A stretch of DNA of 64,000 nt from Sandaracinus amylolyticus (lineage in GTDB: Bacteria > Myxococcota_A > Polyangia > Polyangiales > Sandaracinaceae). The position numbers and the translations under genes are program-made. A model generated the notes under the pieces. That model did not search any database and was not told the DNA's origin. It was given only the letters and a program-made list of their open reading frames with translations. Of this stretch, positions 46,843-56,008 are shown in pieces (positions within the stretch are counted from its first letter, which is position 1; every line of letters starts with the position of its first letter). The stretch lies in assembly GCF_021631985.1 (NCBI RefSeq), contig NZ_CP070225.1:9982001-10046000 (forward strand), in the 5' to 3' direction.

Positions 46843-49635
46843 ATGGCCGGTGCCGCCCCTTCCGCGAAGCCCGCTCCGTTCCTCAAGCCGCTCGACCTCA
46901 TCGATCGCGGCGTCCTGCTCGCCGAGAGCTCGCTATCGGTCGTGATCGTCCTCGTGATGATCACGCTCGGCGTCGCGAGCGCGCTAGGCAGCTTCTTCGG
47001 GATCCAGCACCCGATCCTGCGGGCCGCGGACGACGTGCTGATGCACGGCACCGTGTGGGCTGCGTTCCTCGGCGCGAGCTTCGCGACACGTGGCCGCAAG
47101 CACCTCGCGATCGACGCGCTCGGCCGACTTCTCCCCGATCGCGCGCGCCGCGTGGTCGTCGCGATTGCGAGCACGTTCGGCGCGGTGGTCGCGTTCGGGC
47201 TCGGGCGCGGCGTCTACGAGTCGCTCGTCGAGCAGGCCCACACGACCGACGAGCAGGTCCGCAGCTTCGCGGAGAGCGGCATCCTCGATGCCGCGGTCGA
47301 CCGCAGCTACGAGTTCCAGTTCATGATCCCGGCGGGCTTCGCGCTCATCGCGATCCGCCTGCTGCTCCACGGCTTCCACGAGCTCCTCGCCGCGGCCAAC
47401 GGCAAGGTGGCGCCGAGCCAGCCAGTGCCGCCCGCGCCCGCCGCGGACGAGAGCATCCCCCACGAAGAGCCCGACGGAACGCCGAGCGAGGCGGGCGATC
47501 CCCTTCGCGTGTCGCCGATCGCGCAGGCGGGCCCGATCGAGATCGGGATCGCGATCGCCGTCCTGCTCGTCCCGATCGTGCTCTCGCTCGGCTCGTCGAC
47601 GTTCATGCCGATCCTTCTGGGCTCGCTCGCGTCGGCCGCGTCGCTCGCGATCCCGCTCGCGCTGCGCGTGCGCAAGACCGGCTCCGCGAAGGCGACCGCG
47701 CCGCTGCCCGAGGAGTTCGCGAAGCTCGACGGACCGGTGCCGCCGCTGGTCGCGGCGTCGGGCGTGCTCGCGACGCTCGCGCTCTCGTACGTCGGCATCC
47801 TCAACATCGAGAACGTGTCGATCCCCATGGGCGTCGCGTTCTTCGCGGTCGTCGCGCTGATGGGCGCGCCGCTCTTCACGTTCCTCGGTGGCCTCGCGCT
47901 CTTCCTCTGGCTGCACGGCTCGGACACCGTGCCGGTCTCGCCGCTCGCGAACGCCGTCGAGGACGTCCTCGGCAACCACTTCGCACGCATGACCGTGCTG
48001 CCGACCATCCCGATCTTCACGCTCGCGGGCTACCTGATGAGCGAGAGCAAGACGCCGCAGCGCCTCGTGCGCGTCGCGCGCGCGCTGCTCGGGTGGCTGC
48101 CCGGCGGTCTCGCGGTCGTCTGCGTCATCGCGTGCACCGGGTTCACGATCTTCAGCGGCGCGAGCGGCATCACGATCGTCGCGATCGGCGGCCTGCTCTT
48201 CCCCGCGCTGATCAAGGATCGTTACCCCGAGAAGTTCTCGCTCGGCCTCGTCACGAGCGGTGGTGCGCTCGGCATCACGTTCTTCCCGTGTCTGCCGCTG
48301 ATCGTCTACGGCATCGTCGCGGGCCTGCAGGAGATGCCGCCGGGGGTCGAGCGGGTCGAGCTCGGCAAGCTGAGCGTCGCAGGCATCCTGCCGACGTTCC
48401 TGATCGTCGGCCTGATGATCCTCTACTCGATGTTCGTCGGCGTCGTGAAGAAGGTCGAGCGCTCGAGCTTCGACGCGAAGGAGGCGGGCGCGGCCCTCTG
48501 GGAGGCGAAGTGGGAGCTCGCGCTGCCGGTGGTCGTCGGCTTCGGCCTCGCGGCGGCGGGCCCGATGGGCGCGGCGTCGTTCACCGCGTTCTACGTCTTC
48601 GTGATCGAGGTGTTCGTCTATCGCGACCTCTCGATCGACAAGGACATCCCGCGGATCATCCCGGACTCGATGGTGCTCGTCGGCGCCATCTTCGTGAAGC
48701 TCTGCGCCGCGACGGTGCTGACGTTCTACTTCGTGCAGGCGCAGACCGCGGACGCGCTCTTCGAGGCGCTGACCTGCGGTGAGCCGGCGCGCGCGTACCT
48801 CGCCGAGCACAGCGACGTGATGTTCCAGTGCCGCGAGGCGGTCGACGCGCTCGCGCGTCAGGGACGCAGCGCGGGCGGTCTGATCGACTCGCCGCTCACG
48901 TTCCTGATCGCGCTGAACGTGTTCCTGCTGATCGTCGGCATGCTCATGGACATCTTCTCGGCGATCGTCGTGATCGTGCCGTTGATCATGGGCATCGCGA
49001 TGCACTTCGGGATCAACCCGTACCACCTCGGCATCGTGTTCCTGATCAATCTCGAGATCGGCTACCTGATGCCGCCGATGGGCCTGAACCTGTTCATCGC
49101 GGGCTTCCGGTTCGGGCGTCCGGTGCCGGATCTCTATCCGGTCGTGCTGCCCTTCATCGGCGTGTTCGCGACGGCGCTGATGATCACGACGTACGTGCCC
49201 TCGCTCTCGCTCGCGCTGCTCGGCGAGCAGGCCGACATGCACCCGGCGACCCCCGAGCAGGTCGAGCCGACCGACGGCGGCGGCGGCACGACCGACGACG
49301 GCGCGGGTGAGCAGCCGGCGGGGGGCGGTGAGGACTGCGAGGTGCCGCGCGAGGGCGAGTCGTTCGAGGAGTTCGACGCGCGCTGCTCGGGCGCAGCCGC
49401 GGGCGGCGGTGGGGCCGCGCCGGCGGCCGATCAGGCGGACTGCGAGCTGCCGCGCGAGAACGAGTCGTTCGAGGAGTTCGAGGCGCGCTGCAGCGCGGGC
49501 GCTGCCGCGCCGGCGGAAGGCGCGCCGGCCGAGGGCGCAGCGGCGCCGGCGGAAGGCGCGACGCCGCCCGACTGCGATCTGCCGCGCCCCGAGGAGTCGT
49601 TCGAGGCGTTCCAGGCGCGCTGCGGCGCGATGTAG
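46843..49635 (+). CDS. Fused TRAP transporter permease DctQM with C-terminal Cys repeats
   Basis: A 930-residue inner-membrane permease. Residues 20-190 are a DctQ-like four-helix small subunit (ESSLSVVIVLVMITLGVASALGSFF, MHGTVWAAFLGASFATRGRKHLAID with the conserved R-x-HL). A Pro/Glu linker follows, then extra helices and the DctM large subunit (about 310-795): FTLAGYLMSES, FTIFSGASGITIVAIGGLLFPAL, GLVTSGGALGITFFPCLPLIVYG, GMLMDIFSAIVVIVPLIMGIAMHFGINPYHLGIVFLINLEIGYLMPPMGLNLFIA. DctQM fusions are known. The unusual part is the tail: three copies of DCE-x-PRE-x-ESFEEF-x-ARC starting at residues 831, 866 and 910 between Ala/Gly-rich linkers. ATG 46843. It lies 2.3 kb from its receptor genes. 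Confidence 0.92.
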   Translation: MAGAAPSAKPAPFLKPLDLIDRGVLLAESSLSVVIVLVMITLGVASALGSFFGIQHPILRAADDVLMHGTVWAAFLGASFATRGRKHLAIDALGRLLPDRARRVVVAIASTFGAVVAFGLGRGVYESLVEQAHTTDEQVRSFAESGILDAAVDRSYEFQFMIPAGFALIAIRLLLHGFHELLAAANGKVAPSQPVPPAPAADESIPHEEPDGTPSEAGDPLRVSPIAQAGPIEIGIAIAVLLVPIVLSLGSSTFMPILLGSLASAASLAIPLALRVRKTGSAKATAPLPEEFAKLDGPVPPLVAASGVLATLALSYVGILNIENVSIPMGVAFFAVVALMGAPLFTFLGGLALFLWLHGSDTVPVSPLANAVEDVLGNHFARMTVLPTIPIFTLAGYLMSESKTPQRLVRVARALLGWLPGGLAVVCVIACTGFTIFSGASGITIVAIGGLLFPALIKDRYPEKFSLGLVTSGGALGITFFPCLPLIVYGIVAGLQEMPPGVERVELGKLSVAGILPTFLIVGLMILYSMFVGVVKKVERSSFDAKEAGAALWEAKWELALPVVVGFGLAAAGPMGAASFTAFYVFVIEVFVYRDLSIDKDIPRIIPDSMVLVGAIFVKLCAATVLTFYFVQAQTADALFEALTCGEPARAYLAEHSDVMFQCREAVDALARQGRSAGGLIDSPLTFLIALNVFLLIVGMLMDIFSAIVVIVPLIMGIAMHFGINPYHLGIVFLINLEIGYLMPPMGLNLFIAGFRFGRPVPDLYPVVLPFIGVFATALMITTYVPSLSLALLGEQADMHPATPEQVEPTDGGGGTTDDGAGEQPAGGGEDCEVPREGESFEEFDARCSGAAAGGGGAAPAADQADCELPRENESFEEFEARCSAGAAAPAEGAPAEGAAAPAEGATPPDCDLPRPEESFEAFQARCGAM

Positions 49636-49658
49636 TCGCCCGACGATCGGATCACGAA

Positions 49659-49700
49659 GACCGCCGCATCGAGCCCAGCTCGGTGCGGCGGTCGCGCTTT
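49659..49700. terminator. Hairpin terminator after DctQM
   Basis: GACCGCCGCA (49659-49668) pairs with TGCGGCGGTC (49684-49693), with an extra GAGC/GCTC inside, and is followed by GCGCTTTCGG. It lies between the convergent stops of the permease gene and the minus-strand Cys-rich lipoprotein gene, so it may act in both directions. Confidence 0.7.
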
Positions 49701-49758
49701 CGGCTCATCCACCGGACCGATGACGCGAGAGCAGCGCCATTCGTCCCGTGAATGCACG

Positions 49759-50592
49759 TCACGGGCGCGGCCAGTTGGGGATGCAGCGGTAGAGCCCGGT
49801 GCCCATGCCGGCCTCGTTGCACATCGTGTCGTCCGGGCAGGCCGGCGCCGAGGGATTGCACGCATCGAGGCAGGTCCGGGCGCTCATCATCGGCGGCGGG
49901 AGGTTCTGGCAGGCCTCGCCGTCGAGGCAGGTCGCGGTGCCGGAGCACGGACGCGTGCAGACCTCGAGGAGGCACGCGAAGGGCGCGTCGCAGTCCGCGT
50001 TCGTCGCGCAGCTCGTGTACTGATCGTCACCCTCGGCGAGCGCGGTCTCGACGCACGCGTTCGCGGTGACGTCCCCCCAGCGACCGGCGAGGCACTGCAC
50101 GCCGCCGACCGGGCAGTCCGTGTCGGTCGTGCAGCCCACGCGGCAGTGCGAGCCGCCGCAGTACCCGGGCGTGCCGCTCATCGACGACGGGCAGCGACCC
50201 GCGGTGCACGGTGGCGCGCAGTACCCCATCGTCCCCGGCCCGTTGCGCACGCAGAGATCGCCCGGCATGCACGAGCGCCCGTCGTCGCAGGCGCGGTAGT
50301 CGAAGCGCGGCGGGGGCGCATCGGGCGGCACGAACGCGTCGACCGGCGTCTGCGCGTCGGGCATCTGCGCGTCGGTCATCGGCATCTGCGCGTCCATGCC
50401 GGCGTCGTGCATCGGCGGCGGCATCGCCCGACACCAACGCTCTTCGCGCGGGTTGTCGGGGTAGCAGAACGGCACGTGCGACGGGCACTGACCGTCGCGA
50501 TCACATCGGTAGTAGTGATCGCCGCGCAGCTCGGGCGAGCACGCCACCCAGAGCGCTGCGCTGGCGAACGCGAGATACCGCATCGAGCGCAT
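49759..50592 (-). CDS. Cys-rich lipoprotein
   Basis: A 277-residue predicted lipoprotein with a short signal ending ALWVAC (near residue 18). An N-terminal cluster (YYRCDRDGQCPSHVPFCYPDNPREERWC) is followed by a low-complexity Met/Asp/Ala/Pro tether (DAQMPMTDAQMPDAQ, residues 60-90). Four to five Cys modules follow (ACDDGRSCMPGDLCV, CAPPCTAGRCPSSM, CRVGCTTDTDCPVGGVQC, SCATNADCDAPFACLLEVCTRPCSGTATCLDGEAC). No catalytic motif. The ATG at 50592 has GGGGAG six bases upstream and overlaps the upstream stop by one base (TGATG). It is the last gene of the kinase/PEGA operon, so it may be the surface-exposed output or partner of that unit. Confidence 0.8.
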   Translation of the reverse strand: MRSMRYLAFASAALWVACSPELRGDHYYRCDRDGQCPSHVPFCYPDNPREERWCRAMPPPMHDAGMDAQMPMTDAQMPDAQTPVDAFVPPDAPPPRFDYRACDDGRSCMPGDLCVRNGPGTMGYCAPPCTAGRCPSSMSGTPGYCGGSHCRVGCTTDTDCPVGGVQCLAGRWGDVTANACVETALAEGDDQYTSCATNADCDAPFACLLEVCTRPCSGTATCLDGEACQNLPPPMMSARTCLDACNPSAPACPDDTMCNEAGMGTGLYRCIPNWPRP

Positions 50593-51590
50593 CAGAAGCT
50601 CCCCTGCACCGCGATGGTTCCCGGGCCGACGCGCAGTGCGGTGCGGGCACCGGCCTGCGGGCGGCTCGTGTCGAGAGAGCCCCACACGATCCCGACCACC
50701 GCAGCTGCCGAGCCGATCCCGATCAACGCGATCCCGGTGCCCGTCAGCACCGGCGCGCGATCGTACGCGTCGCGCAGCGCGCTCCAGTCGTCGCCCATCG
50801 GCGCGTTCTCGACCACCGAGATGTCGTGCAGGCCGACGCCGAGCAGGATCGCGCCGGTCACGATCGCCGCACCGCCCGCGCCCGCGAGGATCCAGGGCGC
50901 AGGATCGCTCGCCTCTTCGCGCGGCTCGTAGGCCGGCGGCGGGGGGACCAGCGGCACGGACTCAGGCTCGGCGCGCGGCGGGGTCGGCTCTTCGCGCGGC
51001 GGCGGCGCGAGCGGGCTGGTGTCGATGTCGAGCGGCTCGTCCTCGCGGCCGCGCACCACGAGGCGAGCGTGCGCGCTGCGTCCTTCGGGCGCGCGGATCG
51101 TCACCTCGTGATCGCCCACGCCGACCAGCAGCTCGCCCTCCTGCTCCGGCCATCCGCCCTGCACCTCGACGCCGGTTCCGTCGAGGTACAGACGCGATCC
51201 CGCGGGCGCGATCGGCACCACGAAGCGCCCCACGAACGCGCGCGCGCGCAGCAGCAGATCGTTCACCTGCGTGCGCTGCTCGTCGGTGAGGGCGCGCCGC
51301 GTCTCCTCGAGCGACGCGCTCAGCGCGCGCACCGCCCCTGGATAGTCGCGCAGCTCGAAGCTCGACATGCCGATGCCGCGAAGCGTTCGCGCGTTCGGGT
51401 AGAGGTCGTGCGCGCCGCGGAAGAGCGCGCGCGCCTCGGCGAAGCGTCCCGCACCGAACTCCGCGACCGCGGCCTCGATGAGCGGCGCGTACGAGGTCGG
51501 CTCGGCAGGCTCCTCCTGCGCGTGCGCGACGTGCGACGAGAGAGCGATGGTCGTGAACAGCGCGGCGGCGACGCGGAGCGCGAGCGTCAT
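50592..51590 (-). CDS. TPR/PEGA-like exported membrane protein
   Basis: A 332-residue exported protein. The signal peptide ends at AHAQE (about residue 25). Residues 30-115 form TPR-like helices (APLIEAAVAEFGAGRFAEARALFRGAHDLYPNARTLRGIGMSSFELRDYPGAVRAL). Residues 125-195 form a PEGA-like beta domain (PIAPAGSRLYLDGTGVEV, ELLVGVGDHEVTIRAPEGR). A Pro/Glu-rich stretch precedes two hydrophobic helices at the C-terminus (WILAGAGGAAIVTGAILLGVGL and GTGIALIGIGSAAAVVGIVWGSL). This TPR-PEGA-2TM layout is frequent beside myxobacterial Ser/Thr kinases. The start lies one base after the kinase stop, so the genes are tightly coupled. Confidence 0.8.
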   Translation of the reverse strand: MTLALRVAAALFTTIALSSHVAHAQEEPAEPTSYAPLIEAAVAEFGAGRFAEARALFRGAHDLYPNARTLRGIGMSSFELRDYPGAVRALSASLEETRRALTDEQRTQVNDLLLRARAFVGRFVVPIAPAGSRLYLDGTGVEVQGGWPEQEGELLVGVGDHEVTIRAPEGRSAHARLVVRGREDEPLDIDTSPLAPPPREEPTPPRAEPESVPLVPPPPAYEPREEASDPAPWILAGAGGAAIVTGAILLGVGLHDISVVENAPMGDDWSALRDAYDRAPVLTGTGIALIGIGSAAAVVGIVWGSLDTSRPQAGARTALRVGPGTIAVQGSF

Positions 51591-51591
51591 G

Positions 51592-53088
51592 TCAGAATTC
51601 GTCCCTCGAGAGCGAGCCGGTGCGCCCCGACGTCGAGCGCGGCGCTGTCGGAGGCGGGGTCGCGACTGCCGGAGCCTCGGTGCGCGGGCGCGTCGCGCGG
51701 TGCCGCGTGGTGCGCGCGGGCGGCTCGGGCGCGGCGGGCTCGATCGCGGGCGGCTCGATCGCGACGGGCGCGATCGCGGGCTCGCCGGCATCGGGCGTGG
51801 TGCTCGCGACGCTCGGCTCCGGAGGCACGGGCGCGGGGGCGATCGGCTCGGGCGTGCGCGCGGCCGCGTTCGGTGCGCGCTCGGTGCTCGGCGTCGATCG
51901 CGTCATCGCGTGCAGCACGACCGCCGCGATCGGCACCACGATCGCGATCGCGAGCCCGATCATCATCGCGCGCGGCGTGCCCCGACCACGCTCGCGCGCC
52001 GGGAGATCGGGCACCGAGAGCGGCACCGACGCGTTGGCGTTCGCCGCGGGCGCGCGCATCGCCGCGCTGTCGAGCTGGATGTCCGCCGCGCCCTCGGGCG
52101 GTCGCGCCGAGTCGGGGCGGGCCGGCCGCGTCGGCGTCACGCTCGCGCGCGGAGCGAGCACCTTGGGCGCGGGCGTCGTCGGCTTGATGCCGATCTCGGC
52201 GGCGCTCGCCTTCGCGCCCGCGAGCTCGCCCGCGAACGACGCGATCGCGTCGCGCAGCGCGTCGACGCTCGCGATGCGCTGCTCGGGATCCTTCTCGAGC
52301 GCGCGATCGATCACGCGCGCCAGCTCGCGCGGCAGATCGGGCGCGATCACGTCCGCGGGCACCAGCGGGTCCATGACGATCGCGACCATCAGCGCGCCGT
52401 ACGTCTCGGCGCGGAAGGGCACGCGACCCGTGACCATCTCGTAGAGGATCGCGCCGAGCGCCCACACGTCGGTGCGCGCGTCGACGTCGCGCGCGCCGCG
52501 CACCTGCTCGGGCGACATGTAGCTCGGCGTGCCCATCGTCGTGCCGGTCTGCGTGATCGAGGGCTGCGGCGCGTGGGCGTGCTCGTGCAGCTTCGAGATC
52601 CCGAAGTCGAGCACCTTCGTGGTGATCGCGCGCCCGTCCTCGTTCTGCACGACGAAGAGGTTCTCGGGCTTCAGATCGCGATGGACCACGCCCGCGCGAT
52701 GCGCCGCCGCGACGCCCTCGAGCGCCGGCAGCAGCAGCGCGATCGCCTCGCTCGGCTCGAGGCGCTTCTCGCGATCGACGTACGCGCGCAGCGACGCGCC
52801 GCGCAGCAGCTCCATCACGAGGAACGCCGAGCCGTCGTTCACACCGACGTCGAGCACGCCGACGACGTTCGGATGGTCGATGCGCCCCATCGCGCGCGCC
52901 TCGCGCAGGAAGCGCTGCACCGACGCGGCGTCGGCATCGGGATCGGGGATCATCCACTTCAGCGCGACCGCGCGGCCGGTGAGCGTGTGCCGCGCGCGAT
53001 AGACGGCGCCCATGCCGCCTCGACCGAGGATGCCTTCGATCTCGTACTTCTCGACGACCTCGCCGACGCGCGGGCTCCCGTCGGTCAT
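51592..53088 (-). CDS. Ser/Thr protein kinase, membrane-anchored
   Basis: A 498-residue PknB-type kinase. The catalytic domain (residues 12-285) is canonical: LGRGGMGAVYRARH, VALKWM, HRDLKPENLFVV, LDFGISKL, GTPSYMSPEQVRG, DVWALGAILYEMVTG. A disordered Pro/Ala-rich juxtamembrane segment (to about 370) leads to one membrane helix (AMMIGLAIAIVVPIAAVVLHAM). A Pro/Ala/Arg/Thr-rich extracytoplasmic tail without a folded sensor domain ends the protein. The ATG at 53088 is immediately before the kinase fold. It is the first gene of a minus-strand operon with the TPR/PEGA protein and a Cys-rich lipoprotein, and divergent from the RCC1-repeat protein gene 88 bases away. Confidence 0.92.
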   Translation of the reverse strand: MTDGSPRVGEVVEKYEIEGILGRGGMGAVYRARHTLTGRAVALKWMIPDPDADAASVQRFLREARAMGRIDHPNVVGVLDVGVNDGSAFLVMELLRGASLRAYVDREKRLEPSEAIALLLPALEGVAAAHRAGVVHRDLKPENLFVVQNEDGRAITTKVLDFGISKLHEHAHAPQPSITQTGTTMGTPSYMSPEQVRGARDVDARTDVWALGAILYEMVTGRVPFRAETYGALMVAIVMDPLVPADVIAPDLPRELARVIDRALEKDPEQRIASVDALRDAIASFAGELAGAKASAAEIGIKPTTPAPKVLAPRASVTPTRPARPDSARPPEGAADIQLDSAAMRAPAANANASVPLSVPDLPARERGRGTPRAMMIGLAIAIVVPIAAVVLHAMTRSTPSTERAPNAAARTPEPIAPAPVPPEPSVASTTPDAGEPAIAPVAIEPPAIEPAAPEPPARTTRHRATRPRTEAPAVATPPPTAPRSTSGRTGSLSRDEF

Positions 53089-53176
53089 TCGCCGCGATGA
53101 TAGAGGAGCGGCGTGCCCGGCGCGATGCTCGTCGGGGGGTTGCGACGATCGGCCGAAATCGGGTATTTCCGCACGA

Positions 53177-56008
53177 ATGCCATCGTGCGGCACATCCCGG
53201 TTGTCGGCCTGGATCGCGGTCGCGGTCCTCGCTGCGTGCTCGAACGAGCCTCCAGCGAGCACGAACGACGGAGGCCTCGACGACGCGGGTGACGCGCCGT
53301 TCGCCGCGTTCGGCGAGCCGTGCGAGCGCAACGGTCAGTGCCTCTCCGGCCTCTGCGTGGCGATCGAGGAGGACCGCGCGATCTGCACCGAGCGCTGCGA
53401 GTCCGCCGGGGAGTGCCCCGGCGCGTCGAACTGGGGCTGCGTGGCGCCGTCGAGCGAAGGTGCGCCGCGCGTGTGCGCGTGCGTGCCGGAGAGTCGCACC
53501 GAGCGCTGCGCTGACGGCGTCGACAACGACTGCGACGGAGCCGTCGACGACTGCGTCACCTGCGGCGACACCGAGTGCCCGCACGGCGCGTTCTGCGTCG
53601 ACGACGCGTGTCAGTGCGCGGGCGCGGGCGAGGTGTGCGACGGCGCGTGCGCGGACCTCCTCGAGAGCGAGGATCACTGCGGCGCGTGCGGCGTGCGCTG
53701 CATGGCCGGCCAGGTGTGCGATGCCGGGACCTGCCGTTGTCCGGGCGGTGGCCTGCGCTGCGGGAACCGCTGCGTCGACGGCCAGAACGACGAGGCGAAC
53801 TGCGGCGGCTGCGGGATCGTGTGCGACGCCGAGCAGGAGTGCGTCGCGGGCGCGTGCCGCTGCAGCGACGGACGCGGCGTGTGCGAGGGCGTCTGCACCG
53901 ACCTCGAGAGCGACCCCGCGAATTGCGGCGACTGCGATCACGCCTGTGCGACCGGCCACGCGTGTATCGGCGGCGAGTGTCGCTGCCCCGACGGACGCAG
54001 CGAGTGCGGCGGCGCCTGCATCGACACCTCGCGCGATCGCAACAACTGCGGCGCGTGCGGGCGCACCTGCGGCGCGGCGCAGACCTGCGTCGACGGAGAG
54101 TGCTCGTGCTCGGGCGGGCTCACCGCGTGCGGCGGCGCGTGCGTCGATCTGAGCGCGAGCGCCGAGCACTGCGGCGCGTGCTTCCGCTTCTGCCCGGCGG
54201 AGATCGGCGGCAGCACCTGCGTCGCGGGCGACTGTCTGTGCACCGGAGGCGGCACCGCGTGCACCGGCGCGGGCGGAACGTTCTGCGTCGATCTCGAGAG
54301 CGACGAAGCGAGCTGCGGCACCTGCGGTCGGGTCTGTCCGACCGGCGCGATGTGCATCGCGGGCGAGTGCACCTGTCCGGGCGGCTACATCGCGTGCGGC
54401 GGCGCGTGCGTGCCGAGCGACCGCTTCAACTGCGGCACCTGCGGCAACGTCTGCGCGGCGAGCGCGACCTGCGACGGCACGCGCTGCAACTGCCCGGGCG
54501 CGAGCCCGACGGTGTGCGGCGGCGCGTGCACGAGCCTCCAGACCGACGCGCAGCACTGCGGTGCGTGCAACCGCGCGTGCCCGATCGGCGGCGCGTGCAT
54601 CGACGGCAGCTGCTACTGCCCCGGCGGTCAGGCCGCGTGCGGATCGAGCTGCGTCGATCTCCAGACCAGCTCCCAGCACTGCGGCGCGTGCAACCGCGCG
54701 TGCCCGAGCAACGGGCTCTGCAGCGCCGGCGCGTGCGTCTGCCCCACCGGGCACATCGACTGCGGCGGCACCTGCGTCGACGTGCGCACCGACGCCGCGA
54801 ACTGCGGCGGCTGCGGGGTGACCTGCGCGGCCGGCGCGAGCTGCACCGCGAGCGCGTGTCAGTGCCGCAACGCGGGCGAGGTCGCGTGCGGCGGCGTGTG
54901 CACCACGACGTCGACCGACGAGGCGAACTGCGGAAGCTGCGGCGTGACGTGCAGCGACGTGTGCTTCGCGTCGCGCTGCGAGCGTCCCGAGCAGGTCGAT
55001 GCGGGCACCAGCCACGTGTGCGTGCGCATGAGCGGCGGCCTCGTCGTGTGCGCGGGCCGCAACGACACCGGGCAGCTGAGCGGCGCGTCGACGAGCTCGT
55101 TCGCGGGCGTGGTCGTGCCGCTCGTCGCGAACGCGGTGCACGTCTCGACCGGCAGCGGGCACAGCTGCGCGGTGCTCACCGACGGACGCGTCGCGTGCTG
55201 GGGCCGCAACTCCGAGCGACAGGTCGGCGAGACCGCGTCGACCACGGTGCGCACGCCGTTCGTCGTCACCGGCATCTCCGATGCGGTCGCGGTCGCAGCG
55301 GGCAACACGTTCACGTGCGCGGTGCGTCGCACCGGCGCGGTCTCGTGCTGGGGCGGCGCGATCCGCGGCTACTCGGGCGTGCCCGCGGACATCGTGGGGG
55401 TTTCGGGCGCGACCGCGGTGACCGCGGGCTCCGAGCACGCGTGCGCGATCCAGGCGCCGGGCGGCACCGTCGCGTGCTTCGGCCAGAACACGTACGGCCA
55501 GCTCGGCGACGGCACGATGACGACGCGCAACACCGGGGCCTCGGCGTCGGGGATCTCCGGCATCGTGCGCATCGACGCGGGCAGCGTCTCGACGTGCGCG
55601 GTGCGCGGCGACGGCACCGCGTTGTGCTGGGGCGCGAACTCCTCGGGCCAGCTCGGCCTGGGCACCGCGAGCACGTCGGTGCTGATGCCGACCGCGCTCC
55701 CCGCGGTGTCGACCGCGCGCGACATCACGATCGGCACGACCCACGGCTGCGTGCTCCTCGCCGACGGCACCGCGCGTTGTTACGGCGACGACAGCCAGGG
55801 CCAGCTCGGCAACGGCACCGCGGGCAGCACGCCGTGGCCCACGTCGAGCCCGGGCCTCTCCGGCATCGCGTCGATCACCGCCGGCGCGTACGCGACGTGG
55901 GCGATCACCGACTCGCTCTGGGTGTGGGGTCGCAACGACTGGGGGCAGCTCTTCCTCGCGTCGGGCACCGCGTATCCGTCGCCGACGCGCGCGGGGTGGC
56001 GGCCGTGA
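53177..56008 (+). CDS. Cys-rich repeat and RCC1-propeller surface lipoprotein
   Basis: A 943-residue predicted lipoprotein (lipobox AVLAAC near residue 21). Residues 45-130 hold Cys-rich modules and a MopE-type CADGVDNDCDGAVDDC. Residues 145-605 contain eleven tandem copies of a roughly 38-residue module: C-GGxC-x-D-L-x-T/S-D-x-x-N/H-CGxCG-xx-C-xx-G-xx-C-xx-G-x-CxC. The copy with CTGAGGTFC carries a small insertion, and FRFC/IGGSTC another. Residues 615-940 form an RCC1-like seven-bladed propeller (GHSCAVLTDGRVACWGRNSERQVG, YGQLGDGT, CWGANSSGQLGLGT, RCYGDDSQGQLGNGT, WGRNDWGQLF). The likely role is adhesion or recognition at the surface. The stop overlaps the next start (GTGA). Confidence 0.9.
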   Translation: MPSCGTSRLSAWIAVAVLAACSNEPPASTNDGGLDDAGDAPFAAFGEPCERNGQCLSGLCVAIEEDRAICTERCESAGECPGASNWGCVAPSSEGAPRVCACVPESRTERCADGVDNDCDGAVDDCVTCGDTECPHGAFCVDDACQCAGAGEVCDGACADLLESEDHCGACGVRCMAGQVCDAGTCRCPGGGLRCGNRCVDGQNDEANCGGCGIVCDAEQECVAGACRCSDGRGVCEGVCTDLESDPANCGDCDHACATGHACIGGECRCPDGRSECGGACIDTSRDRNNCGACGRTCGAAQTCVDGECSCSGGLTACGGACVDLSASAEHCGACFRFCPAEIGGSTCVAGDCLCTGGGTACTGAGGTFCVDLESDEASCGTCGRVCPTGAMCIAGECTCPGGYIACGGACVPSDRFNCGTCGNVCAASATCDGTRCNCPGASPTVCGGACTSLQTDAQHCGACNRACPIGGACIDGSCYCPGGQAACGSSCVDLQTSSQHCGACNRACPSNGLCSAGACVCPTGHIDCGGTCVDVRTDAANCGGCGVTCAAGASCTASACQCRNAGEVACGGVCTTTSTDEANCGSCGVTCSDVCFASRCERPEQVDAGTSHVCVRMSGGLVVCAGRNDTGQLSGASTSSFAGVVVPLVANAVHVSTGSGHSCAVLTDGRVACWGRNSERQVGETASTTVRTPFVVTGISDAVAVAAGNTFTCAVRRTGAVSCWGGAIRGYSGVPADIVGVSGATAVTAGSEHACAIQAPGGTVACFGQNTYGQLGDGTMTTRNTGASASGISGIVRIDAGSVSTCAVRGDGTALCWGANSSGQLGLGTASTSVLMPTALPAVSTARDITIGTTHGCVLLADGTARCYGDDSQGQLGNGTAGSTPWPTSSPGLSGIASITAGAYATWAITDSLWVWGRNDWGQLFLASGTAYPSPTRAGWRP

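Noticed and set aside
53600-55000. DNA-level tandem repeat or CRISPR-like array
   Set aside because: The periodicity comes from a repeated protein module with diverged codons inside a clear coding frame.
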